Of a stretch of DNA of 5,390 bases, positions 1-5,138 are shown piece by piece; position 1 is the stretch's first letter; each line of letters starts with the position of its first letter. The translations under genes and the position numbers were made by a program. The notes below the pieces were generated by a model. The model made no database searches. It saw only the letters and a program-made list of their open reading frames with translations, and was not told where the DNA came from. Source of the DNA: Promethearchaeota archaeon (GTDB lineage: Archaea > Asgardarchaeota > Lokiarchaeia > Sigynarchaeales > SOKP01); contig JAEOTJ010000267.1 in NCBI GenBank assembly GCA_016839905.1, positions 1 through 5,390 on the forward strand, given 5' to 3'.

Positions 1-62
1 CAAATTTAAGCTTAGCACTTAGGAGAAATACGATTTAGCCAATATTTCACGAAATTTAGATG

Positions 63-162
63 TTTTTGCCGAATGCCGACGAATTAGTGGACGCCACGCG
101 TAAACACTTTTGGCGTATGCCGACAAATTAGAAAACATCAAGTTTAAGTATTTTTGTCGATG
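63..162. repeat. Degenerate direct repeat, 44-base step, two clear copies and one weak copy
   Basis: The shared core is ATGCCGAC(G/A)AATTAG, seen at 73-87 and 117-131 with one mismatch in 15. The upstream flank TTTTTGCCGA (63-72) is matched less well by CTTTTGGCGT (107-116) and by TTTTTGTCGA (151-160). The constant 44-base offset of all three suggests a decayed tandem array rather than chance, but the copies are too diverged for a CRISPR array and no spacer-like regularity is present. It could be a relic of an intergenic repeat family; its copy number elsewhere in the genome is unknown. Confidence 0.4.
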
Positions 163-204
163 AAGGTAAATTAAAAATTATCAAAAATTCCAAGTAATTC
201 AATT

Positions 205-230
205 ATTAAAACAAAACAAATCAAAACTCT
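205..230 (-). terminator. Probable T-rich transcription terminator of the GTPase gene
   Basis: Read on the minus strand, about 16 bases past the TGA stop of the GTPase gene, there is a series of T-runs separated by single G or A residues (the plus strand reads AAAACAAAACAAATCAAAAC at 208-227). Archaeal RNA polymerase typically terminates at such U-rich stretches without a stem-loop. The assignment rests on position and composition only. Confidence 0.4.
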
Positions 231-245
231 AATAAGAATTTTCAT

Positions 246-1280
246 TCATTTTAAATACCTTTTTAATTTTTTTGCTTTTTCAGAAAATTCTATACATAAA
301 GCATCATCTCCTAAATCTAAACAAATATCAGAAATTTTATCAAAATAATCCGCTGCTTGGGGAATTTCCCCATTTTCCAAACTTTCTTTTGCTAAAGCAA
401 TTAATCGATCTCTCTCAAATAATGGCGATAATAATGGTGAAACATCAGTATTTATTTCTAAAATACCTGAAACGACCTGAATCATTTTATTATGATTATT
501 TTCATCTATAGCAATCATTGAATATGTTTTTACTCCAAGGATTTCTTCGATTCTGTCTATATTCATTGCCTCTGGCAAATCTTGTTTATTTCCAATAACA
601 GCAGTTTCTGCATATGGAGCATTTTCTTTTATTAATTCAACAAAGACTCTACTTTTTTCTACATTTTCTAAACTTGAATCTGTTATTATGAGAACGGCAT
701 CACTACCAAAAATAAAATCATTCCATAAATAACTGAATTGTTCTTGTCCTGCAAAATCCCATAAATTAAAATATAGCTTACCTATTTTAATTTTTGATAC
801 TTTTCCTGTAATTGTTGGTACATGAATTGATGGAATTTCTTCAAAACTAATCAATCTAGTTATAGTTGTTTTTCCAACTCCAGAATACCCTACTAGAGAA
901 ATTTTTGTTTCTAGATTTTTATGAAAAGACTCAATTAATGGATTTAATATTTCAATTAATGACGTGTCTAAATTATCAAGATTATCTTTAAATGTAAATA
1001 TGAACTCTTTTTTTAATGTTGTAAGATTTCTTTTTACTCTTTTTGGATCTTCATATATCCCAGTAATAAAGATAAAAAATAAATTATATTTACTTTCTGA
1101 TGTATAATAAATCTTGTATTTTAAATAATCATAACTTCTAAAATCTGCTTCTAATCCAGGAGAAGTGCTTTTTATTATTTCTTGATATACCTGTTTTAGA
1201 TTTTCTTGATTTATTCCTTTACTAAATGCTTTTTCAAAAAAGATGACTTCATTCTTAAGAATATATACTTGTCTTAGCAT
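246..1280 (-). CDS. Longin-like domain / Arf-Ras-type small GTPase / TPR-like tail fusion protein
   Basis: A 344-residue three-part protein. Residues 1 to about 120 (MLRQVYILKN onward) alternate strands and helices in the manner of a longin/SRX-type domain. Residues 124-275 are a small GTPase: P-loop GYSGVGKTT (131-139), switch I threonine T156 in VPTITG, switch II WDFAGQE (174-180) with the catalytic Gln179, and NKQD (231-234) for guanine recognition. The G5 position (SMIAID, 254-259) is not a canonical SAK. The WDxAGQE and PTI motifs resemble Arf and G-alpha more than Rab. Residues about 287-340 form amphipathic helices like one or two TPR units. No lipidation motif or membrane segment is visible, so any membrane role would need a partner. 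The ATG is preceded by GAGGT at 9 bases. The GTPase call is secure; the longin and TPR calls rest on my pattern reading. A role in signalling or proto-membrane traffic is inferred from the domain types. Confidence 0.9.
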   Translation of the reverse strand: MLRQVYILKNEVIFFEKAFSKGINQENLKQVYQEIIKSTSPGLEADFRSYDYLKYKIYYTSESKYNLFFIFITGIYEDPKRVKRNLTTLKKEFIFTFKDNLDNLDTSLIEILNPLIESFHKNLETKISLVGYSGVGKTTITRLISFEEIPSIHVPTITGKVSKIKIGKLYFNLWDFAGQEQFSYLWNDFIFGSDAVLIITDSSLENVEKSRVFVELIKENAPYAETAVIGNKQDLPEAMNIDRIEEILGVKTYSMIAIDENNHNKMIQVVSGILEINTDVSPLLSPLFERDRLIALAKESLENGEIPQAADYFDKISDICLDLGDDALCIEFSEKAKKLKRYLK

Positions 1281-1289
1281 TTTACTTAT

Positions 1290-1294
1290 ACCTC
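1290..1294 (-). promoter_or_regulatory. Shine-Dalgarno site of the GTPase gene
   Basis: The minus strand reads GAGGT, 9 bases before the ATG at 1280, matching the anti-Shine-Dalgarno end of archaeal 16S rRNA. It supports this start and contrasts with the divergent aminotransferase gene, which has no such site. Confidence 0.65.
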
Positions 1295-1335
1295 AAACTT
1301 AATAAATTGAAAATGTAAGTAATAGGGATTATAAT

Positions 1336-1348
1336 TTTCTATTATAAG
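1336..1348 (-). promoter_or_regulatory. Candidate TATA box for the GTPase gene
   Basis: The minus strand reads CTTATAATAG (plus 1338-1347). With the usual archaeal spacing of about 25 bases, transcription would begin near 1317, giving a leader of roughly 37 bases that would include the Shine-Dalgarno site. The surrounding DNA is so AT-rich that other TATA-like stretches (for example at 1449-1457, which reads as a TATA box on both strands) cannot be excluded. Confidence 0.3.
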
Positions 1349-1505
1349 ATTAAATCACATTATTAAACTATTCTCTGATTACACAATCTAAATTAAAATA
1401 TTTAAATGTTTAGAAATTGTTAAAAAGAAGACTTAATAAAATATTCTACTTATAAAATTTCTATATTTATCCCAATTTTTTTTTTTTTTAATCGAAATTT
1501 TAAAA

Positions 1506-1564
1506 AAAATTTAGTTAAAATTTATTAATAAAATTACAATTGTATCGTTGTTTAACTAAATTTT
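1506..1564. repeat. Perfect 14-bp inverted repeat next to the aminotransferase promoter
   Basis: AAAATTTAGTTAAA at 1506-1519 is the exact reverse complement of TTTAACTAAATTTT at 1551-1564, with 31 bases between. The right arm runs into the probable TATA box of the aminotransferase gene. The centre-to-centre distance is 45 bases, a little over four helical turns, which would suit a regulator binding both arms on one DNA face. A long-loop hairpin is the alternative, though the arms are almost pure A/T and would pair weakly. In DNA this AT-rich some inverted repeats are expected, but 14 exact bases including the GTT/AAC core is more than usual. Confidence 0.45.
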
Positions 1565-1570
1565 ATTAAT
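1555..1570 (+). promoter_or_regulatory. Probable BRE/TATA promoter giving a leaderless aminotransferase transcript
   Basis: ACTAAA followed by TTTTATTAAT sits with its TATA centre about 27 bases before the ATG at 1593. That is the distance at which archaeal transcription starts on the start codon itself, and no Shine-Dalgarno sequence is found in the 20 bases before that ATG. Both points agree with a leaderless or near-leaderless mRNA. Confidence 0.5.
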
Positions 1571-1592
1571 TCATAAATCAATATAATCAACT

Positions 1593-2906
1593 ATGAACAA
1601 TAGTCCTAAAGAAAAATTTATTGGCACGTTATCACAAAAAGAATTAGTAAGATTATATGCTAAACATGTTAATGGACCAAAAGTTAAGCTTTTTAAAAGT
1701 TTTGGATTTGATGTTATTCCCGGGATTAGAAATGGTGTTAAATATAAAACTTTAGAAGGTTCAAAACCAGGAGAACCTCCATTGGAAATATATAATTGTA
1801 GATCAAGTGGAGGTGTTTTCAATCTCGGACATCATAATCCTAGAATAATCCAAGTCTTAAAGGATGCCTTAGATGAAGGATTGGACCTTGGAGACCATCT
1901 CTTTTTATCTGAACAAAGAGCCCTTCTTGGAAAAAAGTTAGCGGACTTACTACCAGGAGATATTAGTAAAACAACATTCGGTGTAAGTGGAGGTGAATCA
2001 ATTGATGTTTCGATTAAATTTTCGAGAGCTTATACACAAAAGAAAGGATGTATCTCTGCTATTGGAGGATTTCATGGTCATACAGGTTTTGCATTACTAA
2101 CTGGAGATCCTGCTTTTCGAGATATTTTTTTATGGAATCATCCTAAATTTAAACAAGTACCATTTGGAGATATAGATTCAATGAGAAAAGCTATTGATGA
2201 TGATGTTGCCTGTGTTATTTTAGAAACAATCCCTGCCGTGGGAGGAGTTTTAATAGCACCTAAGGGATATTTTCCTGCAGTTAGGGAACTTTGTGAGGAG
2301 AAAGGGACAATGCTCATAATTGATGAAGTTCAGGCAGGATTAGGTAGAACTGGCAGCTTATGGGCCATTGATGGAGGATTATATCCTGATGAGAAGGTTG
2401 TCCCCGACTTTATTGTATTGGCTAAAGGAATGAGTGCTGGGATTTATCCTATCTCTACCTGTAGTTATAGACCATTCATCGAAAGAAGGGTATTTAAGAA
2501 AGATCCGGTTATTCATGCGTCTACAACAGGAGGTTCTGACTTAGGATGCGTAGTTGCACTTGAGATGCTCAAGATACAATCAGATCCAAAATTCTTAGAA
2601 GATGTAAAAAAAAGGGGTGATTTATTTGGAAAAGGTTTACAGACCATTGTAGATGAGAATCCTAATTTAGTAAAGGCTGCAAGAGGTAGAGGATTAATAT
2701 GGGGTTTGGAATTTTTCAATGATAATGATTCTATCCTAAGCATGGTTTATTCAATAAAGGAAGGTGTACTGTTAAATTATTGTGGAAATAAAAAAGATAC
2801 TTTAATAATAATGCCTCCATTAATAACAAAAGAAAAGGAAATGGAAGATATTATAGAAAGAATCCGTAATGCAGTTACAAATGTGAAAAGAATAAAAAGT
2901 AAATAA
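1593..2906 (+). CDS. Class III PLP-dependent aminotransferase
   Basis: A 437-residue cytosolic fold-type I enzyme of the group containing acetylornithine, ornithine, 4-aminobutyrate and related omega-aminotransferases; its length is normal for the family. Visible key features are the phosphate-cup turn SGGE (132-135), F160-H161-G162 for stacking on the cofactor ring, D244 in IIDEVQAGLGRTG (242-254) to bind the pyridine nitrogen with Q247 beside it, the Schiff-base lysine K278 in LAKGMSAG, T311/T312 near the cofactor phosphate, and R364 in the RGRGL segment, expected to hold a substrate carboxylate. All catalytic residues are present, so it should be active. The amino donor and acceptor cannot be read from sequence. 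It lacks the MGNGHP-type segment of phosphoethanolamine/phosphohydroxylysine phospho-lyases. The stop is 9 bases before the next gene, indicating an operon with the kinase-like protein. The start has no ribosome binding site but fits leaderless initiation. Confidence 0.95.
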   Translation: MNNSPKEKFIGTLSQKELVRLYAKHVNGPKVKLFKSFGFDVIPGIRNGVKYKTLEGSKPGEPPLEIYNCRSSGGVFNLGHHNPRIIQVLKDALDEGLDLGDHLFLSEQRALLGKKLADLLPGDISKTTFGVSGGESIDVSIKFSRAYTQKKGCISAIGGFHGHTGFALLTGDPAFRDIFLWNHPKFKQVPFGDIDSMRKAIDDDVACVILETIPAVGGVLIAPKGYFPAVRELCEEKGTMLIIDEVQAGLGRTGSLWAIDGGLYPDEKVVPDFIVLAKGMSAGIYPISTCSYRPFIERRVFKKDPVIHASTTGGSDLGCVVALEMLKIQSDPKFLEDVKKRGDLFGKGLQTIVDENPNLVKAARGRGLIWGLEFFNDNDSILSMVYSIKEGVLLNYCGNKKDTLIIMPPLITKEKEMEDIIERIRNAVTNVKRIKSK

Positions 2907-2915
2907 AATATAGTA

Positions 2916-3881
2916 ATGAAAATAGATATAAAATTATTAAAAGAACTAGAGAGATCAATTAATACATCAGATCCAAAAGAAAGGAAAATTCATATAAATA
3001 TCCTTGGATATGGTGAAATTAGTTTAGTTTTTGAGATTATTGGCGATCCTGAAAACTTGGCATATAAAAGATTACCAATTTTTAATAATGAAATTCAGGT
3101 AAAAAGACATATTTGGGCCTATAATTCATATAATCGGATATTAAAAGATATAATTGGAATAAAAGTACCTGATTTTGATACAGCGTGGTTTAAAGATGAT
3201 GACGGAAACATCCAATTCTATTGCGTACAAGAAAAGCTTAACAGCGATACTGTTGGTGATAAAGCTATTCGACATCTCTCCGATTCACAAATATTAAAAT
3301 TTATTGAAATCATGATGATCTCATTGAAGAAAGTATGGACTTTCAATCAGAAAAATCCAAGGCTTCAAGTGGGTTTTGATTCACAAATATCTAATTTTTC
3401 AATATCACCATTTGACTCTAATAAACCGAGTATCACTAATAATACTGAGTTAATATTTATCGATACAAGTACTCCAATGTTAAGAATTAATGGGAAAGAA
3501 GCGATGGAACCTGAATTATTTACCAAAAGTGCTCCTTCTTTCATCCGCCCTATTATAAAATTATTATTTATAGAAGAAATCGTATCAAGATATTATAATT
3601 GGAGAATAGTCGCAATTGATTTAATGGCTCAACTATACAAAGAAAACAGGGCAGACTTGATACCTAAAATAACACGAGTTATAAACCTATTTTTCAAAGA
3701 ACAGGCAAGTGAATTTAATATCCGTCCCATTTTATTAAGTGAGATTTACAAATATTATAAAAATGATGCTCGGATATGGGAGTTCTTTCAAAATTTAAGA
3801 AAATTTGATAGGTTTGTTAAAACTAGATTATTTCATAAAAAATATAATTTTTATCTTCCGCCAAAGATAATAAGATATTAA
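2916..3881 (+). CDS. DUF6206-like protein with protein-kinase/APH-type signature
   Basis: A 321-residue soluble protein. From memory of family consensus it matches DUF6206 (well represented in actinobacteria), notably at GFDSQISNF (153-161), IDTSTPMLR (182-190), YYKNDARIW (280-288) and the LPP segment near the C-terminus. The N-terminal half reads like a kinase: a glycine-rich turn GYGEISLVFE (31-40), K51 in AYKRLP as the VAIK-type lysine, a hinge-like VQEKL (104-108), D155 and N160 in the HxDxxxxN spacing though without the His, and D183 at the DFG aspartate position, 23 residues after N160 instead of the usual 13, so an insertion is implied. The C-terminal half is helical, like the C-lobe tail of APH-type kinases. 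Function is unknown; phosphorylation or nucleotide binding is inferred. It follows the aminotransferase by 9 bases, has no Shine-Dalgarno site and is probably translated from the same transcript. Confidence 0.85.
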   Translation: MKIDIKLLKELERSINTSDPKERKIHINILGYGEISLVFEIIGDPENLAYKRLPIFNNEIQVKRHIWAYNSYNRILKDIIGIKVPDFDTAWFKDDDGNIQFYCVQEKLNSDTVGDKAIRHLSDSQILKFIEIMMISLKKVWTFNQKNPRLQVGFDSQISNFSISPFDSNKPSITNNTELIFIDTSTPMLRINGKEAMEPELFTKSAPSFIRPIIKLLFIEEIVSRYYNWRIVAIDLMAQLYKENRADLIPKITRVINLFFKEQASEFNIRPILLSEIYKYYKNDARIWEFFQNLRKFDRFVKTRLFHKKYNFYLPPKIIRY

Positions 3882-3901
3882 TTAATAGATTATCTTCATT
3901 G

Positions 3902-3912
3902 TTATAATAAAA
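3902..3912 (+). promoter_or_regulatory. Candidate TATA box before the GATase1-like gene
   Basis: TTATAATAAAA lies about 31 bases (centre) before the ATG at 3937, which would put the transcription start a few bases before the start codon. It suggests that the third plus-strand gene can be transcribed independently of the upstream pair, although read-through across the 55-base gap is also possible because no clear terminator is seen there. Confidence 0.35.
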
Positions 3913-3936
3913 AATAAAATTAAAAAGTGAAATTAT

Positions 3937-4821
3937 ATGGGAGATTTTAAGCAGATGAGTAAGGCATATGGAGCCTCTGCCAAGATAATGGAAAAGAGGA
4001 TGGAAAAAGAACGTCCGATGGATTTAGAAATCTTAAAAAAAGTTACAGAATCCTCGATAATCATCGTGGCAGGTTCTTATGATAAAATTGAATTGGTATT
4101 AGATCTCATTAACGTACCTTATGTATTAATTCAGACATATGAAGTAAGTCAAATTGAATTAAATCCTGATCAAATCTTAATTATCAATTGTCCTGGAGAT
4201 ATCAATAAAGGATTTGAAAAAATAAAAGATTTCGTAAAGTGGGGTGGTTTCTTATTCACTACAGATTGGGCCCTTCAAAGAGTTTTAGAAAAAATATTTC
4301 CTGAATATGTAAAATATAATAAAAAACCTACTGGAGATGATTGTGTGGCGGTACAAGTAGTTGATAAAAGTAATAAGTTTTTAGAAGGATTATTCAAGGC
4401 AGATGAGGATCCCATCTGGTGGCTTGAGTCCTCCTCGTATCCGATTAAAATTCTTGATAAAGAGAAAGTTAAAGTATTAGTTACAAGTAAAGAGATGGAA
4501 GAAAAATATGGTGAAGCACCAATTGTCATTACTTTTGACTATGGGGATGGAGGTTCAGTACTCCATATGACGAGCCATTATTATCTCCAGCGCGCAGAAT
4601 TAAGAACTCAGAGACATAAATCAAGCGCTAAAGATTATGTCATGAGTGAAATGGCTTTTTCAGCTCAAGAAGCAGAGGAGATGAAAGAAGAATTAGAGGG
4701 TGTGAGCCTTGGAGAAGCAGAATCTGCATACTCTACAACTCAATTTATTAGCAATGTCATTGTAGAACAACAAAAAAAAGTTCAATTAAGGAAAAGTAAG
4801 AAGAAGCAAGAAAATAAGTAA
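3937..4821 (+). CDS. GATase1/ThuA-fold-like protein of unknown function
   Basis: A 294-residue soluble protein. Residues about 38-125 show alternating beta strands and helices of a Rossmann-like class I amidotransferase-like fold: SIIIVAG (40-46), PYVLIQ (61-66), ILIINCPGDI (80-89), then WGGFLFTTDWAL (102-113), the region where ThuA/DUF4159-like proteins carry a GG turn. Residues about 196-217 (IVITFDYGDGGSVLHMTSHYYL) give the closing strand pair, with H210 and H214. C85 sits in CPG but not in a nucleophile-elbow GxCxG, so glutaminase activity is unlikely; a binding or scaffolding role is more plausible. The last 50 residues are charged and helical, ending in a lysine-rich tail that may bind nucleic acid or an acidic partner. 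M7 (3955) is an alternative start because GGGAGA lies 10 bases before it. Fold assignment is by pattern and moderately sure; function is unknown. Confidence 0.85.
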   Translation: MGDFKQMSKAYGASAKIMEKRMEKERPMDLEILKKVTESSIIIVAGSYDKIELVLDLINVPYVLIQTYEVSQIELNPDQILIINCPGDINKGFEKIKDFVKWGGFLFTTDWALQRVLEKIFPEYVKYNKKPTGDDCVAVQVVDKSNKFLEGLFKADEDPIWWLESSSYPIKILDKEKVKVLVTSKEMEEKYGEAPIVITFDYGDGGSVLHMTSHYYLQRAELRTQRHKSSAKDYVMSEMAFSAQEAEEMKEELEGVSLGEAESAYSTTQFISNVIVEQQKKVQLRKSKKKQENK

Positions 4822-4847
4822 TTTCTTTATTATTTTTTCTTCTTTAA
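4822..4847 (+). terminator. T-rich transcription terminator after the GATase1-like gene
   Basis: Directly after the TAA stop the plus strand is nearly all T with interspersed C and A, including six T at 4834-4839. This is the type of U-rich tract at which archaeal transcription stops. It also overlaps the end of the minus-strand zinc-finger remnant, so the two loci are convergent here. Confidence 0.5.
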
Positions 4848-4921
4848 TGCTTGACTATATTTCTTTTTACACGCTTCTGAGCAAAATACATGCATCGTTC
4901 TGACTCATTTTTATCAAGCGC
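4830..4921 (-). pseudogene. C-terminal remnant of a small TRASH/MYM-type zinc-finger protein
   Basis: The minus strand from 4895 reads MHVFCSEACKKKY followed by a lysine-rich end and two consecutive TAA stops (4830-4832 and 4827-4829). The FCSxxC pattern followed by K/Y is typical of the second cysteine pair of TRASH, YHS and MYM-like treble-clef fingers, which bind metal ions or act in metal-responsive regulation. The first cysteine pair is missing: reading back in frame meets a TGA four codons before the M. In the neighbouring frame DKNESERCMYF leads into the motif, so a single extra T in the four-T tract near 4884-4887 would join the two. It is therefore a broken gene end or a sequence-error casualty, not a functional protein as it stands. 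Confidence 0.4.
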
Positions 4922-4933
4922 CTATATTTTCGC

Positions 4934-4946
4934 CCCCTCCTCCTAT
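4934..4946 (-). promoter_or_regulatory. Purine-rich Shine-Dalgarno-like sequence without a good start codon
   Basis: The minus strand reads TAGGAGGAGGGGG, a very strong match to the archaeal ribosome binding site in an otherwise AT-rich stretch. No start codon at proper spacing opens a useful frame; the nearest ATG (about 24 bases on) gives only 13 codons. It may be the abandoned start region of the zinc-finger remnant. Confidence 0.3.
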
Positions 4947-4949
4947 TTC

Positions 4950-5106
4950 TTAGACAAGAACTTCAACATCTTGGAGTGCTTGATTAACTGAAAGTAGGTT
5001 TTCTTCATCACAAAAATTTGGATTTTTATATTTTCCAAAAAGTAATAATCAAATCAAAAATTTCCGCCGACCACGAATTGCCCATATTTGGAAAAGAAAC
5101 TTTCAT
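4950..5106 (-). pseudogene. N-terminal fragment resembling acyl-CoA dehydratase activase-related (DUF2229-type) protein
   Basis: Starting at 5106 the minus strand reads MKVSFPNMGNSW, close to the MKxTFPHMGNS opening that I recall for DUF2229/CoA-activase-related proteins, which partner 2-hydroxyacyl-CoA dehydratase activases. The frame stops after 26 codons at 5026. Dropping one T from the TTTT tract just before would continue it into [14 protein letters not shown] and on to a TAA at 4950, still far shorter than a normal family member (several hundred residues) and not recognisable as that family after the first 20 residues. A good GAGAGGT ribosome binding site precedes the start by 9 bases, which argues that this was once a real gene start. 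The family match rests on a short motif and is tentative. Confidence 0.35.
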
Positions 5107-5115
5107 AACAAAATA

Positions 5116-5122
5116 ACCTCTC
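5116..5122 (-). promoter_or_regulatory. Shine-Dalgarno site before the MKVSFPNMGN fragment
   Basis: The minus strand reads GAGAGGT, 9 bases before the ATG at 5106. Both the core and the spacing match the site in front of the GTPase gene, so it looks like a genuine ribosome binding site of this genome kept in front of a truncated reading frame. Confidence 0.45.
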
Positions 5123-5138
5123 AAAGGTTAAAAAGAGA

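Larger units (their letters stand above)
1..245. other. Intergenic region with degenerate 44-base-step repeats
   Basis: No convincing gene is seen here. The first 160 bases are less AT-rich in patches than the rest and contain short GC islands around 68-100 and 111-124. Bases 63-87 and 107-131 are an imperfect direct repeat (about 21 of 25 positions agree) one 44-base step apart, and a weaker third copy of the T-run plus GTCGATG begins one further step on, at 151. A 6-bp inverted repeat (ACGCCA at 91-96, TGGCGT at 111-116) lies between copies. The only short reading frame of note is a 23-codon plus frame at 60-131 with no ribosome binding site, which I do not call. The rest (160-245) is plain AT-rich DNA downstream of the minus-strand GTPase gene. 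Confidence 0.6.
1281..1592. other. Divergent intergenic promoter region
   Basis: These 312 bases separate the divergent GTPase and aminotransferase genes and contain no plausible gene. They are extremely AT-rich, with a run of 14 T at 1476-1489, a near-consensus TATA stretch CTTATAAAA at 1449-1457, and the 14-bp inverted repeat described separately. The region must carry promoters for both directions and may hold a shared operator. Confidence 0.6.

Noticed and set aside
91..116. ACGCCA/TGGCGT hairpin as a structured RNA or terminator
   Set aside because: The stem is only 6 bp with a 14-base loop, no T-run follows directly, and no gene ends beside it.
60..131. A 23-codon plus-strand frame beginning MFLPNADELV and ending at the repeat core
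   Set aside because: There is no ribosome binding site, it is very short, and it lies within the degenerate repeat; its protein-like look comes from the local GC patch.
63..162. CRISPR array
   Set aside because: There are only two to three diverged copies with no identical repeats, no unique spacers of even length and no cas genes nearby.
272..511. A 79-codon plus-strand frame inside the GTPase gene
   Set aside because: It lies opposite an intact GTPase coding region with all G-motifs, so it is an antisense shadow.
1476..1489. A run of 14 T between the divergent genes as a terminator
   Set aside because: No gene ends upstream of it on the plus strand, so it is more likely part of the AT-rich promoter region; long homopolymers may also be assembly-sensitive.
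1571..1822. An 83-codon minus-strand frame over the start of the aminotransferase gene
   Set aside because: It is antisense to a well-conserved aminotransferase N-terminus and no recognisable motifs are present.
2513..2743. A 76-codon minus-strand frame inside the aminotransferase gene
   Set aside because: It is antisense to conserved PLP-enzyme sequence and is a shadow.
1593..3881. Assignment of the pair as a phosphoethanolamine or phosphohydroxylysine kinase/phospho-lyase system
   Set aside because: The aminotransferase lacks the characteristic MGNGHP-type segment and the kinase-like protein matches DUF6206 better than AGPHD1-type kinases, so a specific substrate cannot be named.
4275..4529. 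An 84-codon minus-strand frame inside the GATase1-like gene
   Set aside because: It is antisense to the intact 294-residue frame, with Ser/Thr-rich composition typical of a reverse reading.
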